Origin: Io17-Chloro-G2 sp965226825
GTDB taxonomy: Bacteria > Chloroflexota > Dehalococcoidia > Lucifugimonadales > UBA3495
NCBI GenBank assembly: GCA_965226825.1
Contig: CBDDED010000002.1
Location: forward strand, 496,001-560,000
Reading direction: 5' to 3'
Length of the DNA stretch: 64,000 bases
Of the stretch, positions 8,250-16,201 are shown one piece after another (positions within the stretch are counted from its first letter, which is position 1; each line of letters starts with the position of its first letter). The notes under the pieces were generated by a model, which did no database searches, was not told the DNA's origin, and saw nothing but the letters and a program-made list of their open reading frames with translations. The position numbers and the translations under genes were made by a program.

Positions 8250-8416
8250 CCGGAACTAAATGGCATCAAATGGCAACAAATGGCACTGTTTACAAAAATT
8301 CATATCTGGGACGATGCCACTAGCTACAAAAAATCGATGAAAAATGGCGTGATTTGTGCAAAAGCCTGCAAAAACCCGGTTTTTCCTGGGCAAACAATGC
8401 CATTTTCAGTGAAAGC
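8250..8416 (+). repeat. AT-rich direct repeat, copy 2, with inverted ends
   Basis: Second copy of the unit at 8056-8224. The left arm AAATGGCACTGTTTAC (8278-8293) is here a better match to the inverse of the right arm CAAACAATGCCATTTT (8391-8406). It directly abuts the left end of a different inverted-ended repeat at 8427. Confidence 0.75.
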
Positions 8417-8426
8417 TCCTGTCGTC

Positions 8427-8585
8427 CCCCGTCATCCTCGCCGCAGCGGGGATCCAGAGCCCTGACAATGCGCCAACACGGTTAGGGCAACAATGACGCG
8501 GCGGGAGTCGGGGAAGGACATCCATTCTCCAACCGTGCGGATGACAACAAGGGCTCTGGATCCCCGCTGCGGCGAGGATGACGGG
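8427..8585. repeat. MITE-like repeat, copy A
   Basis: About 160 bp bounded by inverted arms: CCCCGTCATCCTCGCCGCAG continuing to GGATCCAGAGCCC on the left and its complement on the right. The inner part (CAATGCGCCAACACGG...) is related to the copies at 14755-14934, 23052-23229 and 38396-38565. It carries no gene of its own. Translations reading VILAAAGIQSP or LWIPAAARMTG come from these arms and are not real proteins. Confidence 0.8.
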
Positions 8586-8627
8586 AGCAGTAGGATGACG
8601 GGGAGCGGGCGTAGGTAACAAATGGAG

Positions 8628-8660
8628 CGCTGGATTCCCGCCGCGGCAACAATGACGGGG
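8628..8660. repeat. Solo arm of the MITE-like repeat
   Basis: GCTGGATTCCCGCCGCGGCAACAATGACGGGG resembles the right arm of the family at 8427-8585 with a few changes. No matching left arm of its own is obvious. It is followed by a G-rich GGGTGAGGGCTGGGGTGAGGG stretch. Confidence 0.5.
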
Positions 8661-8924
8661 TGATTTGATGACAATCGAAATACCCCCTGGGTGAGGGCTG
8701 GGGTGAGGGTGTCCCCTCGACCCTGAACAGTTACGGCAGCCCACCCGTTCTTGTCAGCCGTGGAATTCCAAGGTAGACTAGGCGTCGTTATTCAGGTTGC
8801 TCCGGTCTTGAACCGGGTACGACCTGCCAGGTGAATTGAAACTGCCGGCGACACCGCCGGCGGGGCTCAATCCAAAAGCAACCCACGGCGGGAACCTATT
8901 CTCGAAATATTGGCAGGACCGGTA

Positions 8925-9110
8925 ATGTTTGACAAACAGTCTCTGGACGCTTTGTTCGTAGAACTCAGCGATGAGTATGAACTGGAACCGGATTGGGAAG
9001 ACATCCAGCGGGCGGCCCATTTGGGAGTTGCCCGTTCCGACGCCGGGGTGCCGTTGGGAGGCATCGACCCCCGGGTGATACCGGCCTTGGAAAAATACAA
9101 GAGCGACTAG
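8925..9110 (+). CDS. Small acidic hypothetical protein
   Basis: A 61-residue open frame with good coding character: it begins MFDKQSLDALFVELSDEYEL and ends VIPALEKYKSD, acidic overall, with no membrane segment or cysteine. ATG 8925 has AGGA about 6 nt upstream; an in-frame TTG at 8910 would add five residues. I do not recognise it. It stands alone between repeats, upstream of the phage packaging fragment on the same strand, so it may be part of that cargo. Confidence 0.45.
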   Translation: MFDKQSLDALFVELSDEYELEPDWEDIQRAAHLGVARSDAGVPLGGIDPRVIPALEKYKSD

Positions 9111-9246
9111 TCCGGAACTCGGCCTGGCATACCCGTGCCGGTAATTTGCCGGGCCTCTCGGTCCACTAACCCGCATAGCGCCTTCCCCTACCTTCTGTTG
9201 CCTCGCGCCAGGGCCGGTGGCGTCTGCATGCAACCCGCCAAAGCAG

Positions 9247-9284
9247 CCCCCCGTCATTCTCGCCGCAGCGGGAATCCAGAGCCC
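9247..9284. repeat. Solo left arm of the MITE-like repeat
   Basis: CCCCGTCATTCTCGCCGCAG with the following GGGAATCCAGAGCCC matches the left arm of the family exactly, but no right arm follows. It is joined directly to a different inverted-ended repeat at 9287. Confidence 0.65.
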
Positions 9285-9286
9285 AT

Positions 9287-9360
9287 TTCACCGCCGAGAA
9301 CGTAGAGACCTTTGGGTAAAATGGACCCAACTAAAAAAACTCTGCGCCCTCTGCGGTGAA
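9287..9360. repeat. Short inverted-ended repeat, TTCACCGC...GCGGTGAA
   Basis: A 74-bp segment with TTCACCGCCGAGAACGTAGAG on the left and CTCTGCGCCCTCTGCGGTGAA on the right, imperfect inverses. A related segment occurs at 29714-29815. The arms are long enough to fold as a hairpin in RNA or single-stranded DNA. Confidence 0.6.
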
Positions 9361-9482
9361 ATAGCCCTACCTGATGACACCCCGCCCGTTGACACCTCCG
9401 ATTGCCTATCTCTAGCTTGGTATGGCAGGGACGGACCCGGCTGAATCGCCGACCGTCCTCTTTTTATTGGAGGTGATCTCGC

Positions 9483-9704
9483 GTGCGCTGCCGACGTTGC
9501 AATTCTTCCCATCTTGTGGCCCTCGCTAAACAAAACCACCGGGACAACGACATTTACCGCTGCCAAGAGTGCGGATTTTTGTTCAGTCCGGCCCTGGAAC
9601 AACCGGGCGGTCAGGTCTCCCCGGTAAATTCTGAAGCCGGTTCCCCTCCCCAACCGACGCCCCGGGCTGCCGCGGTTCCCCCGCGCACCCGCGGCAAAGT
9701 CTGA
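9483..9704 (+). CDS. Small zinc-ribbon protein
   Basis: A 73-residue protein with GTG start at 9483, preceded by a strong GGAGGTGAT Shine-Dalgarno. The N-terminal 35 residues form a classic zinc ribbon: CRRCNSSHLVALAK, then YRCQECGFLFS, i.e. two CxxC pairs. The rest is a Pro/Gly/Ala-rich tail without predicted fold. Such proteins often bind nucleic acid or act as accessory factors in phage modules. It ends 7 bp before the terminase gene and is probably cotranscribed with it. Confidence 0.65.
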   Translation: MRCRRCNSSHLVALAKQNHRDNDIYRCQECGFLFSPALEQPGGQVSPVNSEAGSPPQPTPRAAAVPPRTRGKV

Positions 9705-9711
9705 GCCCCCA

Positions 9712-11130
9712 ATGCCCAGTAATGAGCCCAGTAATGAGCCTGGCAATGAGCCCGCCAGCGGGTCCCCGGCGTTGTTCGCTAAGGACGTTTTGGACGTACG
9801 CCTTTGGTGGAAGCAGAAGGAGGTCCTCGAGGCCCTCGCGATCAACCGTCGCGTGGCGGTCAAATCCGGTAATGGCCTGGGTAAGGGGTTCTGCGCCTCC
9901 GTGGCCGTGCTGTGGTTCCTTCACAGTCACGACCCGGCTATCGTCCTGTCCACCGCGCCAACGTTCCGGCAGGTGCGGCATGTCCTCTGGCGGCAGATCC
10001 GCCGCCTGCACCGCCCGGTGGCCGGCGTTCTGGGAGGGAAAATGTTGGACACCCGGTGGGAGTTGGCCGACGACCGTTACGCAATGGGCCTGTCCGCCGA
10101 ATCCGCCGATCAATTCCAGGGATTTCACAGTGACAATATGCTCATCGTCGTGGATGAAGCTGAGGGTGTCAGCGACGAAATCTACGAGGGCATCGAGGCG
10201 GTGATGACCTCGTCGGAGCCCCGCCTGCTGCTCATCGGCAACCCCACGACGGTGTCCGGCGCATTCCGGCGGGCTTTCTATGAAGAACGGAAACTATATT
10301 ACCCGATCACAATTTCCGCGTTGGAGAGCCCCAACGTGGACGTGGACAAAGACGAAAACCAAAAACCTTGGCCCGGCCTGACCACCGCCCAGTGGGTGGA
10401 CGAGCGCAAAGAAACCTGGGGCGTGGACAACCCCATCTACCGGGCGCGGGTGTTGGGAGAGTTCCCCGACCAGGGCGAAGACACCCTGTTTAACCTGACT
10501 CAGATCGAACAGGCGACCCAGCGGGTTTTGTCGGAATCAACCGGCCCCGGCTCCCATGCCGGCGCCGATGCTATTGAGGGCGGTAGTAATCCGGCGGACC
10601 TTGAGGTGGTCTTGGCGGTGGACGTTGCCCGCTTCGGCTCGGACCGCAGCGTCATTCTGCGCCGCCGGGGAAACCGGGTAGAGGAGATTCGCACCTTCCA
10701 GAAATTGGACACAATGGAATTAACCGGATGGGTAATTGCCGCCATTAAAGAATTCAGTCCGAACCGGGTGGTGATCGATGAGATCGGCGTGGGAGCAGGC
10801 GTGGTGGACCGGCTCAAAGAGGAGGGACACGCGGTTCGCGGCGTCAACGTTGCCCGCCGCGCCCGGGAGGACAACACGTTCGCCAACCTGCGCGGCGAGG
10901 GGTTCTGGCGCCTGCGGGACCTGTTTGCCACCGGCGGCATAAGCATTCCCACCGACAATCAGTTGATTGGTGAACTTGCCGCCTTGCGCTACAGCTACGA
11001 CAGCCGCGGGAGGATCTTGATGGAAAGCAAGGAGGCGATCCGGCGACGCGGCCTGCCTTCACCGGATAAAGCCGACGCCCTGATGCTGGCTTTCCTGGAG
11101 CCGGTTGACCGCGTGAGATTATGGACCTGA
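9712..11130 (+). CDS. Phage terminase large subunit
   Basis: A 472-residue DNA-packaging motor of the terminase large-subunit family: N-terminal ATPase and C-terminal RuvC-fold nuclease. The ATPase has a Walker A-like VAVKSGNGLGKG (residues 48-59) and Walker B MLIVVDEAEG (143-152). The nuclease shows VDVARFGSD (Asp304), VVIDEIGVGAGVVDRL and a terminal SPDKADALML, matching the expected acidic residues. The first 17 residues are a small NEP repeat (PSNEPSNEPGNEP) that may be an unstructured leader, so an internal start is possible. The Walker A form SGNGLGKG differs from the textbook GxxxxGKT but is seen in this family. The neighbours are a zinc ribbon and a portal protein; no small subunit is recognisable. 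Confidence 0.9.
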   Translation: MPSNEPSNEPGNEPASGSPALFAKDVLDVRLWWKQKEVLEALAINRRVAVKSGNGLGKGFCASVAVLWFLHSHDPAIVLSTAPTFRQVRHVLWRQIRRLHRPVAGVLGGKMLDTRWELADDRYAMGLSAESADQFQGFHSDNMLIVVDEAEGVSDEIYEGIEAVMTSSEPRLLLIGNPTTVSGAFRRAFYEERKLYYPITISALESPNVDVDKDENQKPWPGLTTAQWVDERKETWGVDNPIYRARVLGEFPDQGEDTLFNLTQIEQATQRVLSESTGPGSHAGADAIEGGSNPADLEVVLAVDVARFGSDRSVILRRRGNRVEEIRTFQKLDTMELTGWVIAAIKEFSPNRVVIDEIGVGAGVVDRLKEEGHAVRGVNVARRAREDNTFANLRGEGFWRLRDLFATGGISIPTDNQLIGELAALRYSYDSRGRILMESKEAIRRRGLPSPDKADALMLAFLEPVDRVRLWT

Positions 11131-11175
11131 GCGTACCGATTGTTTAAAACCATGAGCGTACCGATTGGTTAAAAC
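11128..11175 (+). repeat. Tandem 23-bp repeat between terminase and portal genes
   Basis: TGAGCGTACCGATTGTTTAAAAC (11128-11150) is repeated as TGAGCGTACCGATTGGTTAAAAC (11153-11175), one mismatch, 2 bp apart. The first copy starts on the terminase stop codon and the second ends just before the GTG proposed for the portal gene. It may be a replication slippage product or a binding site. Confidence 0.7.
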
Positions 11176-12576
11176 GTGGAAGAAAACGTGGGAGCATCAA
11201 GAATGATTGACATTGAAACATCATCCAGGGGCTCAACCCCCAGGGGCTCAACTAAGGGAAGTGGAGGACTCCGAGCCGGTCGTCAAGCCCTGGCAACCGC
11301 CGGCTCTATTGCCGGGGCCTTGCGGAGGTTGGCCCAGGCCGTCCGCGAGACTCCAACGGTGGTCGAACGTCAGCACAGCAACCGGCTGCCAGCGTTCGAC
11401 TCGGACTGGTTATCGGGCACATCGGGCGCCAGCGGCGGTTGGGCCAGCAGCGAATACGGCAAATACTACGCCACTTCGGTTTCGGTCTATGCCGCCATCA
11501 AGCTGCGTGCCGAGGCCCTGGGGCGACCCGCTTTGGTGGTTTCCCGGCTGACTTCCCAAGGCGTCAAGATTCCCGTGGGGCCCGCCCACCCGGCTCAAAG
11601 GCTGTTGGACCGGGTCAACCGGTGGTACACCAAGGGAGACCTGTGGCGGGCCACCGAGATCTATCTGAACCTGTGGGGCTCCGTATTCTGGGCCATGGAG
11701 CGGGACGAAAACGGCCACTGGGAAATCTGGCCCCTGCGGCCCGACCGGATGAGAATCATCCCCGACGCCGCAACCTACATTCGAGGCTTTGTCTACCAGG
11801 GCCGTAACGGGCCGGTGGCCTACACTCCCGACGAAATAATCTGGATGCGCTACTTCAACCCCCTGGAAGAATTCGCCGGATTGTCGCCGCTGGCCCCGGC
11901 CCGCATGGCCGTCGACATGGGCCAGGACGGGCTCCGGTTCAACCGTAATTTCTTGAGGAATTCCGCCCGGCCCGATTTCGTGGTGCTGACCAACGAGACC
12001 ATGACCGATAAGGAAATCGGGGACTTCTACGACCGTTGGGACGCCCGTTTCAAAGGCTCGACCAACTCCCACCGTCCGGCAATCGCCAACTTTATCCGTG
12101 ATATCAAGACCCTCGGCTTCAGCCACCGGGACATGGACTTCATCCAAGGCCTGCGATGGAGTTTGGAGGAGGTCAGCCGGGCCTTCGGCGTGCCCAAACC
12201 CCTGCTGTCCGACTTCGAAAGGGCCACCTTTTCCAACGTGAACGCGGCGGAGCGGATGTTCTGGCGGAACACCATGGTCCCAGAAATGCAGTTCCTGGAA
12301 GAACACCTGAACCGGGTGTTGCTGCCCCGCATCGGCTACCAGGGCTTGGTGGCAACATTCGACCTGAGCACGATTGAGGCTTTGAAAGAAGACGAAAGCA
12401 GCCGGTTGAGCCGCGACGTCCAACTCCTGGACCGGGGAGCCCTGACCATCAACGAGGTGCGAAGGTCCCGCGGCTTTCCCGACGTTCCCTGGGGCAATTC
12501 CGCATCCAAATCCCCCGAATCAGTCGGCGCCGCTTCCGACGACGGCGTCCCGGGAATGGCCGGCAACCCGGATTGA
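11176..12576 (+). CDS. HK97-family phage portal protein
   Basis: Portal protein that would form the dodecameric ring through which the terminase pumps DNA. About 466 residues, normal for HK97-type portals. Typical segments: KYYATSVSVYAAIKLRAEALG near residue 100, LWGSVFWAMERDENGHW, LRPDRMRIIPD, DEIIWMRYFNPLEEFAGLSPL and VSRAFGVPKPLLSD with NVNAAERMFWRNTMVPEMQFLEE split across the C-terminal half. The first 60 residues are low complexity. GTG 11176 is used; ATG 11203 with GGGAGCA upstream is an equally good start. Downstream one would expect prohead protease and major capsid genes, but a convergent chromosomal peptidase gene follows instead, so the module is incomplete. Confidence 0.88.
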   Translation: MEENVGASRMIDIETSSRGSTPRGSTKGSGGLRAGRQALATAGSIAGALRRLAQAVRETPTVVERQHSNRLPAFDSDWLSGTSGASGGWASSEYGKYYATSVSVYAAIKLRAEALGRPALVVSRLTSQGVKIPVGPAHPAQRLLDRVNRWYTKGDLWRATEIYLNLWGSVFWAMERDENGHWEIWPLRPDRMRIIPDAATYIRGFVYQGRNGPVAYTPDEIIWMRYFNPLEEFAGLSPLAPARMAVDMGQDGLRFNRNFLRNSARPDFVVLTNETMTDKEIGDFYDRWDARFKGSTNSHRPAIANFIRDIKTLGFSHRDMDFIQGLRWSLEEVSRAFGVPKPLLSDFERATFSNVNAAERMFWRNTMVPEMQFLEEHLNRVLLPRIGYQGLVATFDLSTIEALKEDESSRLSRDVQLLDRGALTINEVRRSRGFPDVPWGNSASKSPESVGAASDDGVPGMAGNPD

Positions 12577-12594
12577 CTTTAGCTACGGAGAAAG

Positions 12595-12619
12595 GGGCCG
12601 CCGTTCCGGACGGCGGCCC
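12595..12619. terminator. Hairpin terminator between convergent genes
   Basis: A perfect 10-bp stem GGGCCGCCGT / ACGGCGGCCC with a 5-nt loop, preceded by A-rich and followed by a CTCTTT stretch. It sits between the portal gene and the oppositely oriented peptidase gene and could stop transcription from both sides. Confidence 0.7.
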
Positions 12620-12640
12620 GTCGAACTCTTTGCCGTCAGA

Positions 12641-13918
12641 CTACGGTTTCAGGTGGCCGTTGAACCAACCGAGGGTACGGGACAGGTATTCCTCGCGCAT
12701 CCTGGCGTGGCCGATTCTGGGGAAACCATGCGAGCAGCCGGGAAACCGGACCAACTCCACCTCAACTCCCAGCCGTTTCAGGGCCACGAAATACTCCTCG
12801 CTCTGGCTGATCGGGCACCGGTGGTCGTCCTCCCCGTGCAACAGCAGGGCGGGGGTCTGAACGTTCGGCGCATATGCGATAGGCGAGTGTTGCAGCAGCT
12901 TGACGGCGGATTCCGCCAGGCTCCCGCCCCACTGGGTTTCCCCGAAACTTACTCCGATGTCCGACGTGCCGTACATGCTAATCAGGTTGATGCAGGGGGC
13001 GCCGACCACAGCGGCCTTGAACCGGTTGGTGTGGCCGATGGTCCAACTGGTCATGTATCCACCGTAGCTGTAACCGTGCACACCCAGCCTGGTTTCGTCC
13101 ACGTAGGGTCTGGAGGCAACCGCATCCACCGCCGCCATCAGGTCCTCGTAGTCTGCGCCGCCCCAATCGTCCACCACCGCCATCATAAAGTCGTTGCCGT
13201 AGGTGGACGAACCCCGCGGGTTAACCGCCAGGACCAGGTAGCCGCCTCCGGCAAGGACCTGCTGCTGGGGAACAAACGAGTCGTAAAACGCGCCGTTGGG
13301 ACCGCCGTGTATGTCCAGGACCAGGGGATACCGCCGGGTGGGATCGAAATCCGCCGGAAACCACAGGCGGCACTGGATATCCAACCCGGCCCGGTGAATG
13401 TCGAACTTTTCCAGCCGGGCTGTAGGATGCTCCTCGAGGTACTGCCGGTTGTGATCGGTCAGTTGCCTGCTGGTTCCGTGGGCCAAGTCCACCAAATGAA
13501 GGTCTCCCGGCGAGCCGGGCGACGCGGTCGCCACCACCGCCCGTTGCATCGAACGGTCCAGGCTCAAGGATGATATCTGGCAGTTTCCACCGTAGCCGGA
13601 CTCAGCCGCGCCGCCGCCGGCGGCCACTTTGAACAAAAACGACTCGCCCCGTTGCTCGCCCAAAAAATGGATGACCCCGTCTGTGCCCCACCCCAGTTCG
13701 GTGGGCCGGGCCAGCGCCGGCATGGTCAGGGAGGGCTTGATCGAATCGTCGGTAATTCTCCGAGGCTCCTTACCGGGTTCCAGAACGTAGAGCCATCCCT
13801 GCCACAGGACCAAGCCATTGGCCTCTTGAGACCCAACGGCCAACAGCTTCTTCGAGTCCGGAGACCAGGCCAGGGCTCCTACGTTGGTCAGCTCCACGTT
13901 GGTTAGTCGTTGCTCCAC
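12641..13918 (-). CDS. S9 family peptidase, C-terminal part with hydrolase domain
   Basis: Second part of an acylaminoacyl-peptidase/prolyl oligopeptidase-type serine peptidase. The first 150 residues finish the beta-propeller (WSPDSKKLLAVGS) and the rest is the alpha/beta hydrolase: nucleophile in GVHGYSYGGYMTSW, Asp in LLLHGEDDHRCP and His in FPGCSHGFPRIGH. The frame is preceded by, and overlaps by 16 nt, a frame coding the N-terminal propeller (13903-14616). Together they equal one normal S9 chain of about 660 residues. Inserting one base near 13903-13906 would join them as SNDLTNVELTNVG. The GTG at 13918 could serve as a restart, but a single-base deletion or sequence error is more likely than two real genes. 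Confidence 0.85.
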   Translation of the reverse strand: MEQRLTNVELTNVGALAWSPDSKKLLAVGSQEANGLVLWQGWLYVLEPGKEPRRITDDSIKPSLTMPALARPTELGWGTDGVIHFLGEQRGESFLFKVAAGGGAAESGYGGNCQISSLSLDRSMQRAVVATASPGSPGDLHLVDLAHGTSRQLTDHNRQYLEEHPTARLEKFDIHRAGLDIQCRLWFPADFDPTRRYPLVLDIHGGPNGAFYDSFVPQQQVLAGGGYLVLAVNPRGSSTYGNDFMMAVVDDWGGADYEDLMAAVDAVASRPYVDETRLGVHGYSYGGYMTSWTIGHTNRFKAAVVGAPCINLISMYGTSDIGVSFGETQWGGSLAESAVKLLQHSPIAYAPNVQTPALLLHGEDDHRCPISQSEEYFVALKRLGVEVELVRFPGCSHGFPRIGHARMREEYLSRTLGWFNGHLKP

Positions 13919-14616
13919 TCCACCACGGGGCCGCCGTCCGCCGGAATCACGTAAGCCTGCTCCAGGTCCCGGATATCACGATCATCCCTCCGCCCCGAAA
14001 GGAAGGCGATCCACGAACCGTCGGGGGACCAGAGGGGCGCCAGGTCGTCCCAGTCACCATCGGTAAGTTGGACGCCCGCCTGGGGACTTGGGTCATCCGA
14101 TGCCACCGTAAACAGGTGGGTATGCAGGTTGCCCCGCCAGCCCAAACCGTCATATCGGTAACGGATGCGCTGTACTACCCGCACTTCGGGAGGCCTTGAA
14201 TCCGGTTGCGAGACCTCGGGCGCGCCGGGGTCGACTCCGGCACAGATGACCAGGCGCTTCCCTTCGGGAGACCAACCATACTCGGAAACGCCTTGGGCCG
14301 CCGCCGTAACCTGCCGGGACTCCCCGCCGGCCAGGGCAATCACCCAGACCTGCCGCCTGCCCGCAGCGTCTTCCCGGAGGAACGCCAGTGATTCCCCGTC
14401 AGGTGAAAACCTGGGGGCCGAATCCCGGATCCCCCGGGTGAACTCCTCGGAAATGCCCCGGTCCACGTCAAGCATCATGATCCTGGACCGGAGGTCCATT
14501 TCCGGCGGCTCGGCCCAAGACATGGCATACGCCACACGCAAGCCATCCGGGGCCAGAGACGGGTCGGATATTGACTTGAGCCGATGTGCGACCTCGGGTC
14601 CGATGGGCGTGCTCAT
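13903..14616 (-). CDS. S9 family peptidase, N-terminal beta-propeller part
   Basis: First 237 residues of the split S9 peptidase. It begins MSTPIGPEVAHRLKSISDPSLAPDG and contains repeated WD-like blades such as APRFSPDGESLAFL, YGWSPEGKRLVIC and APLWSPDGSWIAFLSG, the usual propeller that gates access to the active site. The frame stops at TAA shortly after GGPVVEWSND, and the continuation is found in the -1 frame at 13918. ATG 14616 is preceded by CTGGAGATAA. The enzyme would trim oligopeptides or N-acyl peptides in the cytoplasm if the two parts were joined. Confidence 0.82.
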   Translation of the reverse strand: MSTPIGPEVAHRLKSISDPSLAPDGLRVAYAMSWAEPPEMDLRSRIMMLDVDRGISEEFTRGIRDSAPRFSPDGESLAFLREDAAGRRQVWVIALAGGESRQVTAAAQGVSEYGWSPEGKRLVICAGVDPGAPEVSQPDSRPPEVRVVQRIRYRYDGLGWRGNLHTHLFTVASDDPSPQAGVQLTDGDWDDLAPLWSPDGSWIAFLSGRRDDRDIRDLEQAYVIPADGGPVVEWSND

Positions 14617-14715
14617 GAGGTTATCTCCAGGGGCATTGCGTTGCAGTCAGGAAAAATTAGGTCTCGGCGTCTGCTCCGGCGAGGCCCGCCGTCGGGCCGC
14701 CGACTGACGCCACCA

Positions 14716-14750
14716 CCCCCGTCAATCCAGACGCAGCGGGAATCCAGATC
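14716..14750. repeat. Partial arm of the MITE-like repeat
   Basis: CCCCCGTCAATCCAGACGCAG and the following CGGGAATCCAGATC are a degenerate left arm, placed directly before full copy C. The same arrangement of an extra arm beside a full copy is seen at 23002-23038. Confidence 0.55.
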
Positions 14751-14754
14751 TCAA

Positions 14755-14934
14755 CCCCCGTCATTCTCGCCGCAGCGGGAATCCAGAGCCCTGACTATGC
14801 GCCAACACGGTCATGGCAGCGCCGATGCGCCGGGTACTTGGGCCGACGTTCCACCCGGACCACTCCCGCATACCAATACCAGGCTGAACGACAAGCAGGG
14901 CTCTGGATTCCCGCTGCGGCGAGAATGACGGGGG
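14755..14934. repeat. MITE-like repeat, copy C
   Basis: 180 bp with nearly perfect 34-bp inverted arms (CCCCCGTCATTCTCGCCGCA then GCGGGAATCCAGAGCC, and the complement at 14899-14934). The inner sequence runs CTGACTATGCGCCAACACGG and later GACGTTCCACCCGGA, recognisably related to copies D and E. It lies between the peptidase and monooxygenase genes, both on the minus strand. Confidence 0.85.
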
Positions 14935-14950
14935 ACGGTGGTGGGCGGAA

Positions 14951-16063
14951 TTACCGGGCCAGCCCAGACACCAGGTCTCGGACGCGGGGAATCACCTCGT
15001 CCGACACCCGCCGGCACTCTTCCACGTGGGGGAATCCCGACAGGATGAACTCGTCTATGCCAAGCTCCCAGTACCTGGTTAGCTCCTGGGCCACCTGCTC
15101 CGGAGTGCCCACCAGGGCCGAGCCGCAATTCACACGGACCTCAGACAGGCCGTTCCATAGATGAGGCCCCAAACGGTGGTCCGGCGCCTCCCTGGCCTGC
15201 GCCTGTTGGCCGACCATTGGAGTGCCTTCGATGGCTGAAAGACGCTGGGCCTTCACCTCAGAGTCGGCGTGGGCTATTAACTCGTTGGCGGCCTGCCATG
15301 CCTCGTCTTCGGTATCCCGCACCACCAGGTGGGTGCGCAGGCCGAACTCGGGAGTTCGGCCCTCCTGGCGGTACTGCTCCCTCAAATCCTCCAGCCGCTG
15401 CGCGGTGTCGCCCAGGGGTTCGATCCAGCCCAGGTGCACGTCGGCCTGCTTGCCAGAAAGCGCCATCGCCCGGGGCGACACGCCGCCCAGGTAAAAACGC
15501 GGCCCATTGGCGCCGGGTTCCGGGGAACAGTAGGCCCCCTCCAACCGGTAGTGGTCTCCGTGGTAGGTGACCGGCCCGGGGTGGGACCACAACTGCCGGC
15601 ACGCGGAGATAAACTCTTCCGCCCGAGCGTACCTGGTAGCATGGTCACTCATCTCGCCAAATCGCTCGAAGTCATTCTGGATTCCCCCGGGCACAATGTT
15701 GATGTCCAGCCGTCCGCCGGATATCTGGTGCAACGCCGCCGCCATCTGGGCGAACAAACCCAGCGAGATGAACCCCGGCCTCACTGCCACCAGGAACCGG
15801 ATCCGCCGGGTCACGGCGGCCAACGCAGTGGCGGTGGTCCAGGTTTCTGCCAGCGGCGCTTCCTCGGAGAAGAGGCCATTGGCAAACCTGGTAGGAATCA
15901 ACAGGGAGTAGAACCCGCAGTCCTCGGCGGTCTGCACCACCTGGCGCAGGTAGTCGAAGGTGGGGGGCCGCTCGGCCCGCTTGGTGCCCGCCCTGGCGCC
16001 ATCCCCGTCAATGGGTATGAACCAGTCGAATCGGGGCTCGGGACGCCCGTCAGAAGTGCTCAA
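14951..16063 (-). CDS. LLM-class flavin monooxygenase, SsuD (alkanesulfonate monooxygenase)-like
   Basis: A 370-residue TIM-barrel enzyme of the bacterial luciferase superfamily. It would use reduced FMN from a separate reductase and oxygen to oxidise an organic substrate. SsuD-like features: FDWFIPIDGDG near the start, RIRFLVAVRPGFISLGLFAQMA, GGRLDINIVPGG, and near the end LVGTPEQVAQELTRYW with GIDEFILSGFPHVEE, the typical C-terminal signature of alkanesulfonate monooxygenase. Length also fits SsuD (about 380). TTG 16063 is preceded by TGGAGTAGG. No reductase or sulfonate transporter is adjacent, although the solute-binding protein at the left edge of the window is SsuA-like. Substrate could equally be another sulfonate or a non-sulfonate. 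Confidence 0.85.
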   Translation of the reverse strand: MSTSDGRPEPRFDWFIPIDGDGARAGTKRAERPPTFDYLRQVVQTAEDCGFYSLLIPTRFANGLFSEEAPLAETWTTATALAAVTRRIRFLVAVRPGFISLGLFAQMAAALHQISGGRLDINIVPGGIQNDFERFGEMSDHATRYARAEEFISACRQLWSHPGPVTYHGDHYRLEGAYCSPEPGANGPRFYLGGVSPRAMALSGKQADVHLGWIEPLGDTAQRLEDLREQYRQEGRTPEFGLRTHLVVRDTEDEAWQAANELIAHADSEVKAQRLSAIEGTPMVGQQAQAREAPDHRLGPHLWNGLSEVRVNCGSALVGTPEQVAQELTRYWELGIDEFILSGFPHVEECRRVSDEVIPRVRDLVSGLAR

Positions 16064-16201
16064 CGCCTACTCCAGTGGATAGGTTTGCCGGATAGTTCTA
16101 CCAGTTGGGGGCCAAGCCCGTTGGGCCGGACAGTGCGGCCATCTTAGGGCGCCGCGTCTTGACTGTCCTGGCCCAATCCTAGTTTTCAGGAGGTGCGTCG
16201 G

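Noticed and set aside
8406..8744. Possible small protein with VILAAAGIQSP and LWIPAAARMTG
   Set aside because: These peptides come from the arms of the MITE-like repeat and recur at every copy; no start signal or coding character.
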